Source of the DNA: Spirochaetaceae bacterium
Lineage (GTDB): Bacteria; Spirochaetota; Spirochaetia; Treponematales; Breznakiellaceae
DNA length: 6,507 nucleotides
NCBI GenBank assembly: GCA_031258625.1
Contig: JAIRMO010000240.1
Span: forward strand, 1 to 6,507
Direction: 5' to 3'
The notes under the pieces are model-generated. The model saw only the letters and a program-made list of their open reading frames with translations. It did not search any database and was not told the origin of the DNA. Positions 1 to 5,915 of the stretch are shown one piece after another. The translations under genes were made by a program, and so were the position numbers. Each line of letters opens with the position of its first letter. Positions within the stretch are counted from its first letter, which is position 1.

Positions 1-486
1 ATGAGATCATTACGAGTATTAAAACAAGGGGTGTGGTACGAAATCCGTACCCGCGTCAACAACCGGGAACCCCTGTTCCGCTTAGGGACAGGCGCCGCGG
101 CGACTGTCCCCAATAAGGCCCTGGCGTTGTTTGCCCGGGTGTTCCGGGAGACGAAACGCCGGTTTGTCTTCGAGGTCCGGGGGCTGTGTGTGGAGGACGA
201 CTGGCTGACGTTTTACATTAAACCGGCGGATGGGCTGGAACTCCCCGCAATCATGAAGTGGCTGAAACAGGTGTTCGCCCAGCGGTACAATCGGCTGGAG
301 GGCCGGATCGGGCATATCTGGGGGGACCGGTATGGGTCGCGGATAGTGGAGGGGCCTCCGGAGGAGGAGCCGGAGGGAGTGAGGGGGGATTCGGATATGG
401 GGGTCAGACCCTGGTATGGAGAAACGGCGCTTCAAACCATTTTTCCCCTTATATTCCCCCTCCTCCCCGCCCCTGGACCCGGATAA
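1..486 (+). CDS. RAYT-like (REP-associated, IS200/Y1-type) transposase homologue, probably catalytically altered
   Basis: A 161-residue protein with the layout of REP-associated tyrosine transposases. An N-terminal strand ends in a [TS]R-x-NNRE motif (YEIRTRVNNREPLF, residues 13-26), a middle strand sits where the HUH motif should be, and a helix is followed by the family signature RYNRLEGRIGHIWGDRYGSRIVE-like stretch (residues 95-117). Canonical RAYTs have a PNHxHLL-type HUH segment. Here the matching positions read VEDDWLTFYIKP (residues 64-75), so both metal-binding histidines are absent by eye alignment. The usual catalytic tyrosine position looks like Phe92, with Tyr96 close by. The ATG is the first base of the window and fits the usual family start, though no upstream RBS can be seen. 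The last 43 residues (Pro/Glu-rich, then a hydrophobic Pro-rich end) are encoded inside a repeated DNA element. It may be a domesticated DNA-binding protein or a dead transposase. Family assignment is fairly secure, activity is not. Confidence 0.7.
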   Translation: MRSLRVLKQGVWYEIRTRVNNREPLFRLGTGAAATVPNKALALFARVFRETKRRFVFEVRGLCVEDDWLTFYIKPADGLELPAIMKWLKQVFAQRYNRLEGRIGHIWGDRYGSRIVEGPPEEEPEGVRGDSDMGVRPWYGETALQTIFPLIFPLLPAPGPG

Positions 487-608
487 ACGGCGCCAATCCG
501 CCCCGGATTCCGAATCGGCGTCCCTGTCCTCCCCAAACCGAAAACTTCTCGGGGAAAGATCCGCCCTGAAACGGGTATTTATAGATCTGAATTGTGGGTC
601 AAGTTTAG
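355..608 (+). repeat. Copy A of a ~250-bp repeat overlapping the RAYT-like gene's 3' end
   Basis: This segment recurs in inverted orientation at 5916-6164. A 68-bp block (451-518) is identical between the copies (reverse complement of 6001-6068). It includes the end of the RAYT-like reading frame, its TAA stop (484-486) and about 120 bp of noncoding DNA. By hand count the coding tail differs at about 21 of 129 bases with no indel, while the first 86 bases after the stop differ at about 5. A variable patch with a 5-base length difference follows at about 573-588, and the copies then match again to 608 (GTGGGTCAAGTTTAG). The segment contains short self-complementary stretches: GGGTCAGACCC (400-410) and CCGA/TCGG around 538-552. 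The position next to a RAYT-like gene suggests a REP/MITE-like element or simply the gene's conserved 3' flank. Confidence 0.85.
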
Positions 609-759
609 CAGTGCTGTCGGGACACCCTCTCAATTTGGAACTCCCGAACCGGGGGCCGTTCAATCGAAAAAATTTTTAAATTTGGTACTTGTTTGATAGG
701 AAAACAAGGGGTACACTATGTATAAGCCGGAATCTGCCATAATGAAGCGGTTCCCCAAT
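609..759. other. Spacer between repeat A and acsD: no gene recognised
   Basis: This stretch is noticeably more A+T-rich from about 660 onward than the neighbouring coding DNA. An ATG at 718 with AAGGGG just upstream opens in frame with acsD and would add 32 residues. It does not match the usual start of the family, and a better start lies at 814. A TTGATA (693-698) could be a -35 element, but no convincing -10 follows at the proper distance. I see no RNA gene here. Confidence 0.5.
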
Positions 760-789
760 TTCATATTTTGGAACCGGTCCCTGTATAAT
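760..789 (+). promoter_or_regulatory. Possible sigma-70-type promoter for acsDC
   Basis: A perfect TATAAT lies at 784-789, about 25 bp before the acsD start. TTCATA at 760-765 is a weak -35 candidate 18 bp upstream of it. Transcription would start around 795, leaving a short leader that still contains the AAGGAG site. If correct, this argues against translation from the in-frame ATG at 718. The -35 match is poor, so this rests mainly on the -10. Confidence 0.35.
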
Positions 790-798
790 ACGTTTTAT

Positions 799-804
799 AA
801 GGAG
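799..804 (+). promoter_or_regulatory. Shine-Dalgarno site that fixes the acsD start
   Basis: AAGGAG lies 9 bases before the ATG at 814. It favours the 313-residue AcsD over the longer in-frame version starting at 718. Confidence 0.8.
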
Positions 805-813
805 AGGATCATT

Positions 814-1755
814 ATGCCCTTTAAGTCTGTTCCGCAAAAATTCACCGCATCCATCAGGGAGGTGGTGATCGGTACCGGGGATACCGCCGTCGCCCTGGGC
901 GGCGAAAATGTGTTTCCCCTGTACAGCTTTGATTCCCCGATAAAGAATCCCCCCAGGGTGGGGGTTGAGATCTCGGATCGCGGCCCCGACCGGAACATAC
1001 CGGGTATCGCCGCCTTTTACGCGGGGGCGGAGGGTATCGCCGAGGTGGTCAAACGGGCCGGCGAAATGCCCGGCGCCGACTTTGTCAGCCTGGTACTGGA
1101 AAGCGCCGATCCCAACGGCGAAAACAAATCCGTTGAGGACTGTGCGGCCCTCTGCAAGGAAGCCGCCGGAGCGTCGATCCTGCCCCTGGTCATTCAGGGC
1201 AGTAAAAACGCCGAAAAGGACGGGAAACTTTTTGAAAAAATCGCCGAGGTCCTGCAGGGTAAAAATGTGCTGCTCCTCTCCGCCAAGGAAGAGAACCACA
1301 AGGCCGTTGCCGTAGCGGCGGTTTTGGCCTACGGCCAGAAGGTAGGGGCGGAGTCCGCGGTGGATATCAACCTGGCAAAACAGCTCAACGTCCTCATCTC
1401 CCAGCTCGGCGTCGGCGGGGGTAATGTGGTTATGAACGTGGGAACCGCCGCCGCGGGTTACGGTTTTGAGTACGTCGCCTCCACCATGGATCGGGTCAAG
1501 GCGGCGGCCCTTGCCCAGAACGACGCCATGCTCCAAATGCCCATCGTTACCCCTGTGGCGGGGGATGCCTGGGCGGTTAAGGAAGCGGTGGTTTCCGAAG
1601 AGGAAATCCCCGAATGGGGGCCCATGGAACAGCGGGGTATTGATATGGAGATCTCCACCGCCGCCGCAGCCCTCACCGCCGGCTCCAACGCGGTTATCCT
1701 GCGGCACCCGGTTTCGGTGGCCGCTATCTCAAAGTTCATTTCCGAACTGATGTAA
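814..1755 (+). CDS. acsD: Corrinoid iron-sulfur protein, small subunit (AcsD; CODH/ACS delta subunit)
   Basis: A 313-residue cytoplasmic protein of the CdhD/AcsD family and the expected length. It pairs with AcsC to form the corrinoid/iron-sulfur protein, which takes a methyl group from methyl-THF and delivers it to acetyl-CoA synthase. The small subunit is a TIM-barrel protein that helps cap the corrinoid bound by the large subunit. Family hallmarks seen here are GGENVFPLYSFD (29-40) near the N-terminus, the glycine-rich NVGTAAAGYGFEY (208-220), MPIVTPVAGDAWAVKEA (242-258) and WGPMEQRGIDME (268-279). No stop, frameshift or missing segment is visible. The start at 814 was chosen from the AAGGAG site and family length. 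The acsC gene follows after 21 bp with its own RBS, so the two are almost certainly cotranscribed. Confidence 0.93.
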   Translation: MPFKSVPQKFTASIREVVIGTGDTAVALGGENVFPLYSFDSPIKNPPRVGVEISDRGPDRNIPGIAAFYAGAEGIAEVVKRAGEMPGADFVSLVLESADPNGENKSVEDCAALCKEAAGASILPLVIQGSKNAEKDGKLFEKIAEVLQGKNVLLLSAKEENHKAVAVAAVLAYGQKVGAESAVDINLAKQLNVLISQLGVGGGNVVMNVGTAAAGYGFEYVASTMDRVKAAALAQNDAMLQMPIVTPVAGDAWAVKEAVVSEEEIPEWGPMEQRGIDMEISTAAAALTAGSNAVILRHPVSVAAISKFISELM

Positions 1756-1776
1756 CCCCAAGAAGGAGTATCCATT

Positions 1777-3108
1777 ATGGCGCTTAAAGGATTGGATATA
1801 TTCAAATTTACCCCCAAAACAAACTGTAAGGCCTGCGGGAACCCGACCTGTATGGCCTTTGCCATGAAGGTTGCCCAGGGCGCCCTTACCCTTGATAAAT
1901 GTCCCCACCTTTCCCCGGAGGCCCTGGAAAAACTTGGGGAAGCTACGGCCCCGCCCATGAAAAGCATCGCCATCGGCGCGGGGGAAGGGGAATACCGTAT
2001 CGGCGGGGAAACGGTACTCTACCGGCACGAAAAAACCTTTGTGTCCAAGAGCCTCTACGCCGTTACGGTGAAGCCCGGTACGGAGGATACGGCCCTGGAG
2101 GAGCTGCAAAAAATAGGCTACGAGCGGATCGGGGAACGGATGTACGTAGAACTGGTCAACGTGGAATATGCGGGGGATACGGAGGCTTTCCTTGCCGCGG
2201 TTCGGAAGGCCGCCGCGGTAAAACGCACCCTGATCCTCGAAGTTTCCGATCCCGCCGCCGCCCGGGCCGCCCTGGAGCTTGTCAAGGAGGGGAAGCCCAT
2301 CCTCAACGGGGCCAACGAGTCCAACTACAAGGAGATGAGCGCCCTGGCGGCGGAAGCGGGGGTCGTCCTGGGGGTTACGGGGGCCGGCCTGGACAGCCTC
2401 TACGATACGGTCCAGGCCCTGGAAGGACTGGGCAACAAAAACCTCGTTATCGACGTGGGGGCCGCCTCCATAAAGGACGCCTTTGCCAACGCGGTCCGGA
2501 TCCGGCGGGCCAGCCTCAAGGACGGGGACCGCACGGCGGGTTATCCCTCCATCGTCAACGTGGCAAAACTCGCCCCGGGGGATCACCCCCTGCAGGTGGC
2601 CCTGGCCTCCCTTTTCACCCTTAAATACGGCTCCGTCATCATCCTGGAGGAAATGACCTACGCCCAGGCCCTCCCCCTCTTTGGGCTGCGGCAGAACATC
2701 TACACGGATCCCCAAAAACCCATGAAGGTCGAACCGGGGATCTATCCCTTAAACGGGGCGGGCGAAAACGCCCTCTGCGCCACCACCGTGGACTTCGCCC
2801 TTACCTACTTTATCGTGTCCGGGGAGCTGGAACGTTCCGGGGTCCCGGTAAACCTGCTGATCTCCGATGCCGGCGGGTATTCGGTCCTTACCGCTTGGGC
2901 CGCGGGGAAACTGTCGGCCAGCTCCATTGCCCGGTTTTTTAAGGAGAAGGAGATCGAGGCAAAGATAAAAAACCGGAACCTCATCATTCCCGGAAAGGTT
3001 GCGGTCCTTAAGGGGGAACTTGAGGAAAACCTGCCGGGGTGGAAGATCATCGTGGCCCCCAACGAAGCCGTGGGGTTGGTCAAATTTCTTAAAGAACTCA
3101 AGGTTTAG
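1777..3108 (+). CDS. acsC: Corrinoid iron-sulfur protein, large subunit (AcsC; CODH/ACS gamma subunit)
   Basis: A 443-residue protein, close to the roughly 446 residues of characterised AcsC. The N-terminal domain carries the [4Fe-4S] motif CX2CX4CX16C at Cys17, Cys20, Cys25 and Cys42, which serves reductive activation of the cobalt. A TIM-barrel region follows (about residues 90-320, including LILEVSDPAAA and LVIDVGAASIKDAF). The C-terminal part is the corrinoid-binding domain, with the conserved LISDAGGYSVLTAWAAGK segment (361-378) and the ending LVKFLKEL. AAGGAG (1763-1768) sits 8 bases before the ATG. The protein receives the methyl group from AcsE-bound methyl-THF and hands it to the ACS A-cluster. 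All expected elements are present, so I expect it to be functional. The 192 bp after it hold three hairpins. Confidence 0.95.
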   Translation: MALKGLDIFKFTPKTNCKACGNPTCMAFAMKVAQGALTLDKCPHLSPEALEKLGEATAPPMKSIAIGAGEGEYRIGGETVLYRHEKTFVSKSLYAVTVKPGTEDTALEELQKIGYERIGERMYVELVNVEYAGDTEAFLAAVRKAAAVKRTLILEVSDPAAARAALELVKEGKPILNGANESNYKEMSALAAEAGVVLGVTGAGLDSLYDTVQALEGLGNKNLVIDVGAASIKDAFANAVRIRRASLKDGDRTAGYPSIVNVAKLAPGDHPLQVALASLFTLKYGSVIILEEMTYAQALPLFGLRQNIYTDPQKPMKVEPGIYPLNGAGENALCATTVDFALTYFIVSGELERSGVPVNLLISDAGGYSVLTAWAAGKLSASSIARFFKEKEIEAKIKNRNLIIPGKVAVLKGELEENLPGWKIIVAPNEAVGLVKFLKELKV

Positions 3109-3136
3109 GCGGCGGTTGTTTTGAGTAACGGGTGAG

Positions 3137-3166
3137 GCTTTTCCAAAACTTCAGTTTTGGAAAAGC
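3137..3166. repeat. Perfect inverted repeat 1 downstream of acsC
   Basis: The arms GCTTTTCCAAAACT (3137-3150) and AGTTTTGGAAAAGC (3153-3166) are exactly complementary with two bases between them, so a stem of about 12 bp with a small loop would form. No T-run follows, so a classical intrinsic terminator is not evident. The arm core CCAAAAC/GTTTTGG recurs in the third hairpin at 3218-3259. Confidence 0.85.
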
Positions 3167-3181
3167 AACTTTGAAATTCGT

Positions 3182-3211
3182 AGTTTTGCAAGGCTGAAAG
3201 CCTGAAAAACT
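3182..3211. repeat. Interrupted inverted repeat 2 in the acsC-acsE gap
   Basis: An outer stem AGTTTT (3182-3187) with AAAACT (3206-3211) surrounds an inner stem AGGCT (3191-3195) with AGCCT (3199-3203) and a GAA loop. The two are separated by small internal bulges. It lies between two stronger inverted repeats and shares the AGTTTT/AAAACT element with them. Confidence 0.6.
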
Positions 3212-3217
3212 GCAAAT

Positions 3218-3259
3218 CTGTCCCAAAACCGTGCGCGTTAGCGCACAGTTTTGGGACAG
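3218..3259. repeat. Long inverted repeat 3 upstream of acsE
   Basis: CTGTCCCAAAAC (3218-3229) pairs with GTTTTGGGACAG (3248-3259). After one C/A mismatch, GTGCGC (3231-3236) pairs with GCGCAC (3241-3246) around a GTTA loop. This is an 18-bp stem broken by one mismatch, ending 41 bases before the acsE start. No T-run follows it. It could reduce read-through from acsC, stabilise the 3' end of the acsDC message, or be a dispersed palindromic element. Confidence 0.85.
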
Positions 3260-3300
3260 GTTCCGGTAACCATTCCGGTATATTTTTTGGAGGTTTTGTT

Positions 3301-4086
3301 ATGGGTAAATTTATAACCATCGGTGAACGAATTCACTGTATTTCGCCGGTAATCCGCGCGGCCATGGAGGCCAAGGACCCGGCGCCCATCCTGAAACGGG
3401 CAAAGGAACAGCTTGATGCCGGGGCGGTCTACCTGGATGTAAACATCGGCCCCGCGGAAAAAACCGGTGAGGAACTGATGAAGTGGGCGGTCAAACTGCT
3501 TCAGGAGAATTTTGACAACGTCCCCCTGTGCCTGGATACGGCGAACAAAAAGGCCATAGAGGCGGGCATCTCGGTGTACAACCGGGCCAAGGGTAAACCC
3601 ATCGTCAATTCCGCGGACGCCGGGGACCGCCTGTCCAACATCGACCTGGCCGCGGCCAATGACGCGATCTGCATCGCCCTGTGCGCCAAACAGGGGATCC
3701 CCGCGGACAACGATGAACGGATGGCCTATTGCCAGGAGATGCTGGAACACGGCATGAACCTGGGCATGGAGGCGGAGGACCTGTGGTTCGACCCCCTGTT
3801 CCTGGTGATCAAGGGGATGCAGGACAAACAGCCTGAGGTCCTGGGCTTTATCCGCCAGCTTTCGGATATGGGCTTTAATTCCACCGGCGGCCTCTCCAAT
3901 GTTTCCAACATGATGCCCAAACACATCCGTCCCATCATGGATTCGGTGATGATCGCCATGGCGATCCAATGCGGCCTGACCTCGGCCATTGTCAACCCCT
4001 GCGATCTCCGGCTTATGGAAACCGTTAAATCCGCAGACATCATCATGGGGAAAAACCTCTACGCCGATTCTTATCTGGAGATTTAA
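3301..4086 (+). CDS. acsE: Methyltetrahydrofolate:corrinoid/iron-sulfur protein methyltransferase (AcsE, MeTr)
   Basis: A 261-residue TIM-barrel (pterin-binding/DHPS-like) methyltransferase, essentially the length of the Moorella enzyme (262). It transfers the N5-methyl of methyl-THF to Co(I) of AcsC/AcsD, linking the folate branch to acetyl-CoA synthesis. The folate-binding residues known from MeTr are recognisable: Asp79 in LCLDTAN, Asn103 in IVNSADAG, Asp164 in LWFDPLFL and Asn200 in GLSNVSN. The N-terminal ITIGERIHC and the segment AGAVYLDVNIGPA (40-52) are also typical. GGAGG (3289-3293) lies 7 bases before the ATG. The gene is separated from acsC by 192 bp of hairpin-rich DNA, so it could be read through from acsDC or have its own promoter. 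A TATATT at 3279-3284 is a weak -10 candidate without a clear -35. No defect is visible. Confidence 0.94.
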   Translation: MGKFITIGERIHCISPVIRAAMEAKDPAPILKRAKEQLDAGAVYLDVNIGPAEKTGEELMKWAVKLLQENFDNVPLCLDTANKKAIEAGISVYNRAKGKPIVNSADAGDRLSNIDLAAANDAICIALCAKQGIPADNDERMAYCQEMLEHGMNLGMEAEDLWFDPLFLVIKGMQDKQPEVLGFIRQLSDMGFNSTGGLSNVSNMMPKHIRPIMDSVMIAMAIQCGLTSAIVNPCDLRLMETVKSADIIMGKNLYADSYLEI

Positions 4087-4090
4087 CGCC

Positions 4091-4116
4091 CCCCGGCGGC
4101 GGTCCCATCGCCGGGG
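4091..4116. terminator. GC-rich hairpin between convergent genes, possible terminator
   Basis: CCCCGGCG (4091-4098) and CGCCGGGG (4109-4116) are perfectly complementary around a 10-base loop, starting 4 bases after the acsE stop. No T-run follows on the + strand, so it is not a textbook intrinsic terminator. The arm sequence CCCATCGCCGG (4104-4114) is repeated at 4144-4154. Its place in an 84-bp spacer between converging genes suggests a role in ending transcription. Confidence 0.4.
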
Positions 4117-4170
4117 ATATGGGGCCAAAGGGGGGGCCAAAGGCCCATCGCCGGTGAGGGGTTCCCGGTA

Positions 4171-5664
4171 TCAGTTGCTGTTTCGGGCCAGGGTGAACCG
4201 GACGATAAAACTTTTTGATTCGCCGGGGTTCAGGGCGATGTTTTGATAGGAGAACGCCATGGCGCTGTCCCTGCCGGTAGAATAGCCGGGAGCTATCCCG
4301 TCGTCGTACACATGGTTCAGGTGGTTTCCCTGTTCCCAGGGCCCTATCCAGAGGGTACTCACCGGCGTTATGCCCGGACCGGCCTTGCCGATGAACCGTA
4401 GATTCATACTTTTGATGGCATCGTCATTGATATCGGTCATCAACACGCCGTAGTCGTTAATGGTAATCGGCGCGTGATCGTTCGTATGTATCATAATATC
4501 CGCCCCGGCGCCGAATCTTTGGCGGGACACCGGCCTGTTACCGGTGTTTTTAAGGGTATGCTTTAATTGAAGGTACGGCACCCCGTTTATATACACAAAA
4601 GAGGGGTCAACCGTTAATACCACCCCGTTGGAATCCCGCTGAACCCCGTCGGTCATTATATGCTGAAATCCGTTTAAATCGTAGAAAAAGCCCCCTTGGC
4701 AATAGGTGGTCCACATCCAGGTATCGTCCGGCCCTCTGCTCAAAATGTCGATACCGCCGTTGGTACCGCTGGCGCCCCGGATGTCTTTGGGGTTTACAAA
4801 CCGGTATGCCAGGCGGGAGGTCGGTTCGGTCTTATAATCGGTTAGCCTGGTAGTCCTCGGCGTAAAGCGGGTGTTGTTGTCCATGGTTACATAGGTTTCC
4901 TGGTTTTTCGGAATATAATGAATGTCCGGGTACGGACCCGGCACAACCGCCACGGCAATATCTATAACCGAATCATTAAACCGGGCGTTTATGACCGTAG
5001 ATCCGGATTTTATACCGGTGAGTTTCCCGGTCTTATCCACCGCGGCAATACCGGGATTGCGGCTTGTCCATAGGGCCTGTAAATTATTCGGGATTGTCTC
5101 TATACGGATGGTTTTACTTTGGCCAATCCCCAGAGTGTAATAGTAGGGATCCGTCACGACACTTTCCGCAAGCGGGGGGCTCCGGCCTGCGGTACGATCG
5201 TCGGGATTCGGAGGGGCAAAATTGTTTGGCCGTGCCGCCGCCCTTTCCGAAGGCCGGGGCTTCCGGTTTGGGGTGAAATCATCGGGATCTACCCAAACAA
5301 AATCCTCCGGCCGCACCACCACCATTTCCGAGAAATGAGGCCGCTTTTCTTGAGAGATCCACACTTCCCGAAACCCCAGTGACTCGACATGATTTAAAAC
5401 CAGGCGTATATCCCGCGCGTGAATTCCACCCAGAAACACCCGGGTAAGCCCCTTATAATATTCACGGGTCGGATAAAAACCGCCGTTTTTTAAACGGGCC
5501 GACGCTTTTTCGGAATTGGCCGGTGTTTTGAAGGCCCCCACTTGAATCCGGTATAACGCGGTGCTATTAAGGGGAGGAATTCCGCCCTTAATGATAAGGG
5601 TCTGTTGTGAAAAACAAAAAGTACATACAGAGAGCAGTATAAAACCCATAAGTACCTTGTTCAT
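4171..5664 (-). CDS. Secreted SPOR-domain protein with tandem repeats and Ig-like region, function unknown
   Basis: A 497-residue protein. It begins with a signal peptide (MNKVLMGFILLSVCTFCFS, probable cleavage before QQ). Cys15 follows LLSV, a poor lipobox, so a lipoprotein is possible but less likely. Residues about 36-106 form a SPOR domain (YRIQVGAF at the start, LTRVFLGG in the middle, GFREVWI at the end). Such domains bind glycan-denuded peptidoglycan. Residues 112-176 are a Pro-rich linker made of 27-residue tandem repeats. Residues about 172-241 resemble a bacterial Ig-like (Big_2) domain (NPGIAAVDKTGKLTGIKSGSTVI). The remaining 250 residues are rich in predicted beta strands, with several Trp and Asp/Asn-rich turns, and match nothing I can name. 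The ATG at 5664 was preferred over one at 5691: it has GAGGAG 9 bases upstream and begins the signal peptide directly. It converges on acsE and has no evident metabolic link to it. Likely periplasmic or surface, tied to the cell wall. Confidence 0.8.
   Translation of the reverse strand: MNKVLMGFILLSVCTFCFSQQTLIIKGGIPPLNSTALYRIQVGAFKTPANSEKASARLKNGGFYPTREYYKGLTRVFLGGIHARDIRLVLNHVESLGFREVWISQEKRPHFSEMVVVRPEDFVWVDPDDFTPNRKPRPSERAAARPNNFAPPNPDDRTAGRSPPLAESVVTDPYYYTLGIGQSKTIRIETIPNNLQALWTSRNPGIAAVDKTGKLTGIKSGSTVINARFNDSVIDIAVAVVPGPYPDIHYIPKNQETYVTMDNNTRFTPRTTRLTDYKTEPTSRLAYRFVNPKDIRGASGTNGGIDILSRGPDDTWMWTTYCQGGFFYDLNGFQHIMTDGVQRDSNGVVLTVDPSFVYINGVPYLQLKHTLKNTGNRPVSRQRFGAGADIMIHTNDHAPITINDYGVLMTDINDDAIKSMNLRFIGKAGPGITPVSTLWIGPWEQGNHLNHVYDDGIAPGYSTGRDSAMAFSYQNIALNPGESKSFIVRFTLARNSN
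5137..5331 (-). repeat. 81-bp (27-residue) in-frame tandem repeat in the SPOR protein linker
   Basis: Two full units (5251-5331 and 5170-5250) and a partial third (5137-5169) are spaced exactly 81 bp apart. The + strand marker TTTCCG recurs at this interval (5163, 5244, 5325). In protein terms the units start SEMVVVRPEDF, SERAAARPNNF and AESVVTDPYYY, and the first two share a PDD motif after an aromatic or Pro-rich spacer. The copies are diverged, so this is an old duplication, and the length keeps the frame. Confidence 0.75.
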
Positions 5665-5673
5665 CCTACGGAT

Positions 5674-5679
5674 CTCCTC
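5674..5679 (-). promoter_or_regulatory. Shine-Dalgarno site deciding the SPOR protein start
   Basis: On the minus strand GAGGAG lies 9 bases upstream of the ATG at 5664. It supports the shorter start, which makes the signal peptide N-terminal. The alternative ATG at 5691 overlaps the likely -10 element. Confidence 0.75.
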
Positions 5680-5687
5680 TTCTTTTA

Positions 5688-5716
5688 ACAATATAAGGTG
5701 ATGTATACAAAGTCAA
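5688..5716 (-). promoter_or_regulatory. Possible promoter for the SPOR-domain gene
   Basis: Minus strand TTGACT (5711-5716) is a good -35. TATTGT (5688-5693) follows with a 17-bp spacer, or TATATT (5690-5695) with 15 bp. Transcription would begin near 5681, just before the ribosome-binding site, leaving a very short leader. Confidence 0.45.
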
Positions 5717-5915
5717 GAGAACGCGGATGCCCAGCCCAAGTCCGGGGTATAAATAAAAAATGAGGCTTTTTATGAACCTGTTCCAGGAGCCCGGTTGGTT
5801 TTTGAACCGGCCCGGGTAAGGAACAATTCCAAAATTGAAGAACGGCTCCCCCGTATACCGGTCCGCAGCCCACCGCCGTTGATTGGAAGGCGTGGTCCAT
5901 ACCCCGGAGCTTGCT
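5717..5915. other. Upstream region without a recognised gene
   Basis: Between the SPOR-gene promoter and repeat B I see no convincing coding sequence or structural RNA. There is a small AT hairpin (ATAAAAA 5753-5759 with TTTTTAT 5767-5773) and a GC hairpin (CCGGTT 5791-5796 with AACCGG 5805-5810). Open frames that cross this stretch continue into the repeat in frames with no recognisable protein. Confidence 0.5.

Noticed and set aside
82..663. Long open frames on both strands through repeat A (and the matching ones in repeat B)
   Set aside because: Several frames are open at once because the DNA is GC-rich and low in stops. The encoded Arg/Ser/Pro-rich peptides match only each other through the repeat, and no ribosome-binding site or family supports them.
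21..712. 12-bp match AAAACAAGGGGT at 21-32 and 701-712
   Set aside because: Isolated short match with no extended similarity; likely chance.
718..813. N-terminal 32-residue extension of acsD from the ATG at 718
   Set aside because: AAGGGG precedes it, but the family starts near the ATG at 814, which has a better RBS, and a TATAAT lies inside the would-be extension.
676..1707. Long minus-strand open frame opposite acsD, and similar ones opposite acsC and acsE
   Set aside because: Antisense shadows of strongly conserved metabolic genes, with no recognisable domain.
3137..3259. Cobalamin riboswitch upstream of acsE
   Set aside because: A corrinoid-dependent gene made this worth checking, but I see no B12-box-like conserved core, only simple inverted repeats.
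3137..3259. CRISPR array
   Set aside because: The palindromes are unequal in length and sequence, and there are no regularly spaced repeats or spacers.
3261..3280. Direct repeat TTCCGGTA (3261-3268, 3273-3280) as an operator
   Set aside because: Two 8-bp copies 12 bp apart before acsE are suggestive of a regulator site, but too short to support without a known regulator or conservation.
3105..3320. Small minus-strand reading frame across the acsC-acsE gap
   Set aside because: It is made almost wholly of the palindromic repeats. Its coding potential follows from the repeat sequence and it overlaps the acsE RBS and start.
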